Shown: positions 59,202 to 64,000 of the stretch, piece by piece | How positions within the stretch are numbered: position 1 is the first letter of the stretch | How the letters are laid out: every line of letters starts with the position of its first letter | Assembly (NCBI RefSeq): GCF_001612615.1 | Contig: NZ_BDAU01000035.1 | Coordinates: 54,772-118,771 of the forward strand | Direction of reading: 5' to 3' | Source of the DNA: Nocardia amikacinitolerans NBRC 108937 | GTDB taxonomy: Bacteria; Actinomycetota; Actinomycetes; Mycobacteriales; Mycobacteriaceae | DNA: 64,000 nt | The notes under the pieces: generated by a model | The model's database searches: none | Told to the model about the DNA's origin: nothing | What the model saw: only the letters and a program-made list of their open reading frames with translations | Made by a program: the position numbers and the translations under genes

Positions 59202-59543
59202 GTGCAGCCCGGTGGTCAATTCGACATGCAGCAGTTACTCGCCCAGGCACAGCAGATGCAGCAGGCGGTGATGGAAGCGCAGGCCGAGATCGCGGCCTCC
59301 GAGGTGGACGGACAGGCGGGCGGCGGCCTCGTCCAGGTGCGGATCAAGGCGACGGGTCAGGTGGTCTCGCTGACCATCGATCCGAAAGTCGTCGACCCCG
59401 ACGACGTCGAGGGCCTGCAGGATCTGGTGATCGGCGCGGTCAACGACGCGATGAGCAACGCGCAGCGGCTGGCGGCCGAGCGCCTCGGCCCGCTCTCCGG
59501 CGGACTCGGCGGCGGTTCGCTGCCCGGGCTGCCGGATTTCTGA
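59202..59543 (+). CDS. ybaB: YbaB/EbfC family nucleoid-associated protein
   Basis: A 113-residue DNA-binding protein: QQLLAQAQQMQQAVMEAQAE helix, then the GLVQVRIKATGQVVSLTIDP strands and the NDAMSNAQRLAAERLGPL helix, the YbaB fold. It coats DNA as a dimer and is nearly always next to recR. GTG 59202 is chosen because GAGGA lies seven bases upstream; the frame extending back to 59172 is unsupported. recR begins 16 bp after its stop. The C-terminus is Gly/Leu-rich. Confidence 0.95.
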   Translation: MQPGGQFDMQQLLAQAQQMQQAVMEAQAEIAASEVDGQAGGGLVQVRIKATGQVVSLTIDPKVVDPDDVEGLQDLVIGAVNDAMSNAQRLAAERLGPLSGGLGGGSLPGLPDF

Positions 59544-59558
59544 TCGAGGACGGGACGG

Positions 59559-60167
59559 TTGTACGAGGGTCCGGTACAGGATCTGATCGACGAGCTCGGC
59601 AAGCTGCCCGGCGTCGGTCCGAAGAGCGCGCAGCGCATCGCGTTTCACCTGCTCCAGGTGGAACCGCCGGAGATCGACCGGTTGCAGGCCGCCTTGCAGA
59701 AGGTGCGCGACGGCGTGCAGTTCTGCGTGGCGTGCGGCACCGTCTCCGACGGCGAACTGTGCCGGATCTGCGCCGACCCGCGCCGCGACCGCAGCATGAT
59801 CTGTGTGGTCGAGGAGCCCAAGGACGTTCAGGCGATCGAGCGCACCCGTGAGTTCCGTGGCCGCTACCACGTGCTCGGCGGCGCGCTCGATCCGCTCAGC
59901 GGCATCGGACCGGATCAGCTGCGGATACGGGAACTGTTGGCGCGCATCGGCAATCAAGAGGACGGCGTCGACGTCAGCGAGGTGATCATCGCGACCGACC
60001 CGAACACCGAGGGCGAGGCGACGGCCACCTACCTGGTGCGGATGCTGCGCGATTTCCCCGGGCTCGCGGTGACGCGGTTGGCCTCCGGCCTGCCGATGGG
60101 TGGGGATCTGGAGTTCGCCGACGAATTGACCCTCGGGCGGGCGCTTTCCGGCAGGCGCGCGCTGTAA
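59559..60167 (+). CDS. recR: Recombination mediator protein RecR
   Basis: A 202-residue recombination mediator that helps RecF/RecO load RecA at gaps. Helix-hairpin-helix LGKLPGVGPKSAQRIAFHLL is near the N-terminus, the zinc finger CVACGTVSDGELCRIC at about residues 56-71, the Toprim start ICVVEEPKDVQAIERT, and the C-terminal Walker-like TDPNTEGEATATYL. It starts with TTG 59559. ybaB is directly upstream, as in most bacteria. Confidence 0.97.
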   Translation: MYEGPVQDLIDELGKLPGVGPKSAQRIAFHLLQVEPPEIDRLQAALQKVRDGVQFCVACGTVSDGELCRICADPRRDRSMICVVEEPKDVQAIERTREFRGRYHVLGGALDPLSGIGPDQLRIRELLARIGNQEDGVDVSEVIIATDPNTEGEATATYLVRMLRDFPGLAVTRLASGLPMGGDLEFADELTLGRALSGRRAL

Positions 60168-60282
60168 GCGTCCCCGACACAGCCCCGCGCGGGACTTTCG
60201 TCCGATGGGGCGTGCTCGCTCCGGCCGTACGCGGTCCGCAGGGGTCTTCCTCCGGCCGTGCTCTCGAATTACTCTGCGGGGG

Positions 60283-60903
60283 ATGAGCATCGAGTTTCTG
60301 CTGACGACGCTCGTCATCGTCGCCACGCCCGGTACCGGCGTCCTGTTCACCCTCGCGGCCGGACTCTCGCGCGGCGTGCGCGCCAGCGTCGTCGCGGCCT
60401 TCGGCTGCACCCTCGGCATCGTCCCACACATGATCGCGGCGGTAACGGGTCTCGCCGCGCTGTTGAACACCAGCGCCGTCGCCTTCCAGACGCTGAAGTA
60501 TCTCGGCGTCGCCTACCTGCTGTACATGGCGTGGAACACGCTGCGGGACAAAGGCGCTCTCGCCATTCCCGACGCCGGAACGGAACGGGCCGCGCCGCGC
60601 GCTCGCCAGGTGATCACCTCGGCGGTGCTGCTCAACATCCTGAATCCGAAGCTGACCATCTTCTTCTTCGCGTTCCTTCCCCAGTTCGTGCCCGAGGGCG
60701 CGCCGAACGCGCTGGCCCGCATGCTCGAGCTGAGCGGCATCTTCATGCTGGCCACCTTCCTGGTGTTCGCCGGATACGGAGCGTGCGCGGCGGCGGTGCG
60801 CACGTACGTCATCGCGCGGCCGGTCGTGGTGACGTGGCTGCGGCGGGTGTTCGGTGCGTCGTTCGTGGCGCTCGCGGGGCGGCTCGCCGTGCAGAACCAG
60901 TAG
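60283..60903 (+). CDS. LysE family translocator
   Basis: A 206-residue membrane exporter of the RhtB/LysE type for amino acids or their derivatives. Helices include SIEFLLTTLVIVATPGTGVLF (in two parts), GCTLGIVPHMIAAVTGLAAL, YLGVAYLLYMAWNTLRDKG with the family signature, and ILNPKLTIFFFAFLPQFV. ATG 60283 follows GCGGGGG. It is convergent with the next gene, whose stop is three bases away. Confidence 0.92.
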   Translation: MSIEFLLTTLVIVATPGTGVLFTLAAGLSRGVRASVVAAFGCTLGIVPHMIAAVTGLAALLNTSAVAFQTLKYLGVAYLLYMAWNTLRDKGALAIPDAGTERAAPRARQVITSAVLLNILNPKLTIFFFAFLPQFVPEGAPNALARMLELSGIFMLATFLVFAGYGACAAAVRTYVIARPVVVTWLRRVFGASFVALAGRLAVQNQ

Positions 60904-60906
60904 GGG

Positions 60907-61551
60907 TCAGAACTCGACGCGGGTCCACGGAATGCGGGCGATCGCGTCCTTTTCGCCCGTCGTCCAGGACCAGATCAGGTCGGCGACCGCCTTGGGGTCC
61001 GCGAGGGTGGCGCCGTAGTGGCGTTCGGGACCGCCGTCGCGGTACTCGACGGTGTACTCGCCCGGCTTGCCGCGGTAGGTCTGGATGTAGTCGTGGTCGC
61101 CCCGCTCCACGATCAGGTAGGGGTTCGGCGGCGCGAGCTCCGGAATCCACTGGTCCACAAGGGCTTTGGTGAGGTACGGGAACGTGCCCGCGCCGCCGTG
61201 GGTGACGGTGACCGGCACGTGGCCCGCGGGATCGATCAGCCAGGCAAGCTGCGGGTCGTAGATCGCGTAGTCGCGCGGCGTCGCGATCTCGAAAAGCAGC
61301 TGCCGCACGTGGCCGATCGCGTCGTAGGGGCACGCCACGTGCAGCACCGACCCGTTCGCCGTCCCGCCCACCGACTCACCGCTGAGAAAGCTGTCCTCCT
61401 CCGGCAGCTCCAGATTCGCCTCGTTGATTTCGGCCGCCATCTCGGCGACCACCTCGGCCTCGTCCACCCCCTGCTGCCCGACCAGGTACGCCTCCACCTC
61501 GGCCAGGTTCGCAGCAACACCGGACGGCAACAACACGTGGTCGTAGTTCAC
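60907..61551 (-). CDS. Hypothetical cytosolic protein
   Basis: A 214-residue acidic soluble protein: MNYDHVLLPSGVAANLAEVE opens it and there are many Asp/Glu. No domain is recognised with confidence; YDPQLAWLIDPAGHVPVTVT and PYLIVERGDHDYIQTYRGKP might be part of a helix-strand domain seen in Nocardia hypothetical proteins. GTG/ATG choice is not in doubt here (ATG). The stop lies three bases from the convergent LysE gene. Function unknown. Confidence 0.7.
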   Translation of the reverse strand: MNYDHVLLPSGVAANLAEVEAYLVGQQGVDEAEVVAEMAAEINEANLELPEEDSFLSGESVGGTANGSVLHVACPYDAIGHVRQLLFEIATPRDYAIYDPQLAWLIDPAGHVPVTVTHGGAGTFPYLTKALVDQWIPELAPPNPYLIVERGDHDYIQTYRGKPGEYTVEYRDGGPERHYGATLADPKAVADLIWSWTTGEKDAIARIPWTRVEF

Positions 61552-61596
61552 CCGGCCAGCGTACGGGGAGCTACTGCGTGCGCTCCGGGGCCGGGG

Positions 61597-61803
61597 TCAG
61601 GCTTGGCGGCGGGAGGGGGATGGTTGTGTTGTGCAGGCGCAGCCGCCCGCGAGGTCGGCGCAGTCGATGATGAAGGCGTGGCGGGCGTGGTCGAAGGCGA
61701 TGCAGTCGTCGTCGGTGCACTCGGGTGTGCGGGCCGCGTGGATGATCAGGGTGCCGTGACAGTGGTCGACGGCGGATTCGCAGGTGGGGCAGGTCGCTCG
61801 CAT
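61597..61803 (-). CDS. Small Cys-rich protein, likely metal-binding
   Basis: A 68-residue protein: the ATG at 61803 lies behind AGGAGG. Eight Cys are placed as RATCPTCES, VDHCHG, PECTDDDC and DCADLAGGCACT, which suggests a zinc- or other metal-binding site rather than disulfides, as there is no signal peptide. Frames starting further upstream lack a ribosome site. Similar small Cys-rich proteins occur in mycobacteria and Nocardia; the function is not known to me. Confidence 0.8.
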   Translation of the reverse strand: MRATCPTCESAVDHCHGTLIIHAARTPECTDDDCIAFDHARHAFIIDCADLAGGCACTTQPSPSRRQA

Positions 61804-61830
61804 GGGACCTCCTGACGATCGGTTGGTCAT

Positions 61831-62143
61831 TCGGTCTTAGCACTCGAGTCCGGACGACGGTGGGAGGCGGGCGGGAGTGTCGGCAACCCTGCGTGGTGGG
61901 GATACGCCGTGGTAGAGGTTGCGCGCCGAGCCAGGGCGCCCCGGACTCGAGCCGTGTAAGGGGCGGGCGAACACACCGCGACTCCGGGCGATCACGCGGA
62001 TTCACGTGCGAAGATGGCACCACGGTCGACCCACGTCGGTGCGCCCGGCTGGACGCACCGCGTGGGGACCGGCGACCGGTTGCGGCGCGGACCGGACGCA
62101 CGTCCGTCACGGCGAAACGTCTGACAGCGGAGGTGAGGTCGGC
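61831..62143. other. Divergent promoter region, no gene seen
   Basis: The 340-bp gap between the minus-strand Cys-rich protein and the plus-strand ATP-grasp gene has no supported gene, palindrome or hairpin. It must contain the promoters of both. Confidence 0.5.
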
Positions 62144-64000
62144 ATGGTCGCCGATGCGGTGCCCCCGGCGGCGACGGCCGCCGACGTGCGGGAGCAGATC
62201 GCCGAGCAGCTCGCCCGCTACCGGGCCGAGGGCGGTCACACCGGCGCCTACGACGAGTGCGGCAGGCCGACCGGCGGCTACTACGACGAGCTGGTGGACA
62301 CCGACGGCATCGTGCGGCAGATGTGGTCGGAGCTCTCTGCCGACTTCGTCGAGATCGGTCCCGCCGGGCTCGGCAGACTGGACACCAGGGTGCGCAGGCT
62401 GATCGAGGACGACGGCATCACCTACACCGAGGTGATGCGCGCGGGCGAGGCCGCGATCCCGACGCCGTGGCGCCTCGATCCGATTCCGCTGCTGGTCTCC
62501 GCCGACGACTGGACCCGGCTGGAGGCGGGTCTCGTGCAGCGCTCGCGGGTGCTGGACGAGGTGCTCACCGACATCTACGGCTCGCGCCGCACCATCACCT
62601 CCGGGCTGCTGCCGCCGGAGCTGGTCTTCGGCAACGCGGGTTATGTGCGCGCCGCGCACGGCATCACGATCCCCGGCCGCCACCAGCTGTTCCTGCACGC
62701 CTGCGACATCAGCCGGTGGAGCGACGGCGAATTCCGCGCCATCGCCGACTGGGCCCAAGCCCCCTCGGGCGCCGGTTACGCGCTGGCCGACCGGCGCGTC
62801 GTCTCGACCGCGATCCCGGAGGCCTTCGAGCACTCCAGCCCGCGCCCGCTCACCCCGTTCGCCAGGGCGATGCGGCTGTTGCTGATCGAGGCGGCGCCGG
62901 TGGCCGACGACAATCCCGTCGTGGTGGTGCTGAGCCCGGGCGTGCACTCCGAAACCGCCTTCGACCAGGCGTATCTCGCCTCGACGCTGGGTTTCCCGCT
63001 GGTGGAGAGCGCCGACCTGGTGGTGCGCGACGGCGCGCTGTGGATGCGCTCGCTCGGCACCCTCAAGCGGGTCGACGTGGTGCTGCGCCGGGTGGACGCG
63101 GAGTTCTCCGATCCGCTCGATCTGCGGCCGGATTCGCATCCCGGGGTGGTGGGGCTGGTCGAGGTGTTGCGCCGCGGCGCTGTCACCGTGGTGAACACGC
63201 TGGGCAGCGGGTTGCTGGAGAATCCGGCGCTCGCCTGCTTCCTGCCGCGGATCTCCCGTGCGCTGCTCGGCGAGGAGCTGCTGCTGGACAGCGCGCCCGC
63301 GTACTGGGGCGGCGACGCGAGCGAGCGTTCGCATCTGCTGGCCAACCTGGACGAACTCATCATCCGATCGACGGTGGACGGGGCCACGCTGTTCGGGCCG
63401 GAGCTGACGGCGACGATGCGCGAGGAGTTGCGGCGGCGCATCGAGGTGGACGGCTGGAAGTGGGTCGGCCAGGAACCGGCCCAGTTCTCGGTGGCGCCGG
63501 CCGTGCGCGGGTACGGCGGTCTTGCCGCGGCGCCGGTGGGCATGCGGCTGTTCTCGCTGGCCCGGCGCGGCGGCTACACGGCGATGGCGGGCGGCCTCGG
63601 CCAGCTGCGCCAGCGCACCGAGCCGGACCGGGTGGTGATCAAGGTCGCCGCCAAGGACGTGTGGGTGCGCGCCGCGCCCGCCGCGACGACCGCGGTAGGC
63701 GCCGAAACGCCGCGCGAGGAGCGCGAGCGGCGGGCCGCGCCGATCGTCGAGGAGATCAGCTCGCCCCGCGTGCTCAACGACATGTTCTGGATGGGCCGGT
63801 ACTGCGAGCGCGCGGAGGCGGCGGTGCGCTTGCTCATCGCCACCCACGACCGCTACCAGGACTATCGCTACCGCCCGTGGTTGGAGGGCGCGGAGGCGCT
63901 GCCGGTCCTGATGGCGGCGCTGGCCGCGACGACCTGCACCGACGCACCGGAGGCGGTGATCGGAAACGGCGGCGCGCTTGCCGAGGGGGCCTCGAGCGGC
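62144..64000 (+). CDS. Circularly permuted ATP-grasp fused to alpha-E domain, 3' end outside window
   Basis: A cytosolic protein joining two domains that are separate genes (Rv2411c and Rv2410c type) in mycobacteria. ATG 62144 follows GGAGG. Residues 1-520 or so are a circularly permuted ATP-grasp (DUF404/407), with DEVLTDIYGSRRTITSGLLP, RDGALWMRSLGTLKRVDVVL and AAVTVVNTLGSGLLENP-like GAVTVVNTLGSGLLENPAL, and GGLAAAPVGMRLFSLARRGG near the end. A short linker (about 500-540) leads to the alpha-E domain (DUF403), which starts with SSPRVLNDMFWMGRYCERAE (about 540-560) and runs off the window at 64000. Such proteins occur beside transglutaminase-like and Anbu proteasome-like genes and are thought to form amide bonds. 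Confidence 0.9.
   Translation, partial: MVADAVPPAATAADVREQIAEQLARYRAEGGHTGAYDECGRPTGGYYDELVDTDGIVRQMWSELSADFVEIGPAGLGRLDTRVRRLIEDDGITYTEVMRAGEAAIPTPWRLDPIPLLVSADDWTRLEAGLVQRSRVLDEVLTDIYGSRRTITSGLLPPELVFGNAGYVRAAHGITIPGRHQLFLHACDISRWSDGEFRAIADWAQAPSGAGYALADRRVVSTAIPEAFEHSSPRPLTPFARAMRLLLIEAAPVADDNPVVVVLSPGVHSETAFDQAYLASTLGFPLVESADLVVRDGALWMRSLGTLKRVDVVLRRVDAEFSDPLDLRPDSHPGVVGLVEVLRRGAVTVVNTLGSGLLENPALACFLPRISRALLGEELLLDSAPAYWGGDASERSHLLANLDELIIRSTVDGATLFGPELTATMREELRRRIEVDGWKWVGQEPAQFSVAPAVRGYGGLAAAPVGMRLFSLARRGGYTAMAGGLGQLRQRTEPDRVVIKVAAKDVWVRAAPAATTAVGAETPREERERRAAPIVEEISSPRVLNDMFWMGRYCERAEAAVRLLIATHDRYQDYRYRPWLEGAEALPVLMAALAATTCTDAPEAVIGNGGALAEGASSG

Overview
The window is high-GC actinobacterial DNA, most likely from Nocardia or a very close mycolic-acid-containing relative. 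The reasons are: GTG and TTG starts are common; gene products include MmpL/RND transporters, an antigen-85-type mycolyltransferase/esterase, a PknK-type kinase, a WS/DGAT-like acyltransferase, the tuberculostearic-acid enzyme pair TmsA/TmsB and an actinobacterial cytochrome b (QcrB). The gene order aminotransferase (Rv3722c-like), dnaX, tmsB, tmsA, SRPBCC, ybaB, recR follows the mycobacterial Rv3722c-to-Rv3715c block from memory, but is spread over about 34 kb by inserted accessory genes.

Layout. 1-9 kb: a truncated MmpL transporter divergent from a TetR regulator, an Rrf2 regulator, a two-gene heterodimeric ABC exporter whose degenerate ATP site is visible in both subunits, and a divergent TetR/reductase pair with a palindromic operator. 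9-15 kb: a queuosine-related neighbourhood (tgt, a YhhQ-type queuosine-precursor transporter and gluQRS) mixed with DUF4190 and RDD membrane proteins, a DUF309 protein and a lone DUF397 protein. 15-24 kb: a stand-alone qcrB, a WS/DGAT-like protein with a degenerate copy of its own 3' end behind it, a YfhO-like/GtrA pair, a 24-bp tandem array and an NmrA-like reductase. 25-28 kb: a secreted mycolyltransferase-like esterase, tRNA-Ser(GGA), the SRP RNA gene ffs and the aspartate-aminotransferase-like gene.

28-41 kb is accessory: SRPBCC, methyltransferase, HhH-GPD protein, secreted glycine-zipper protein, ROK regulator with a possible leader ORF, DUF2207 protein, two tandem YpfJ-type zinc metallopeptidases, an mmpL-tetR operon with a clear operator, and an unknown protein. 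41-50 kb: a CRP-type site, dnaX with 22-residue repeats, the fadA-fadB beta-oxidation operon, and a secreted phytase-like esterase. 50-61 kb: a MarR regulator divergent from a PknK-like kinase, the tmsB/tmsA pair, SRPBCC, VOC/MerR operon, a secreted repeat protein, ybaB-recR and a LysE exporter. 61-64 kb: a hypothetical protein, a Cys-rich small protein and the start of a fused ATP-grasp/alpha-E protein that leaves the window.

A theme not explained by any gene is that several convergent gene pairs are separated by islands of degenerate short direct repeats, each with its own unit, lying between a stop codon and a terminator hairpin or the facing gene. Similar low-complexity sequence has entered coding sequences (reductase C-terminus, WS/DGAT linker, dnaX linker, secreted heptad protein). 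I found no prophage, insertion sequence or CRISPR array, and no clear candidate for a wholly new multi-gene system; the best leads are the queuosine cluster with its unusual Tgt loop, the repeat islands, the orphan qcrB and the leader ORF before the ROK gene.
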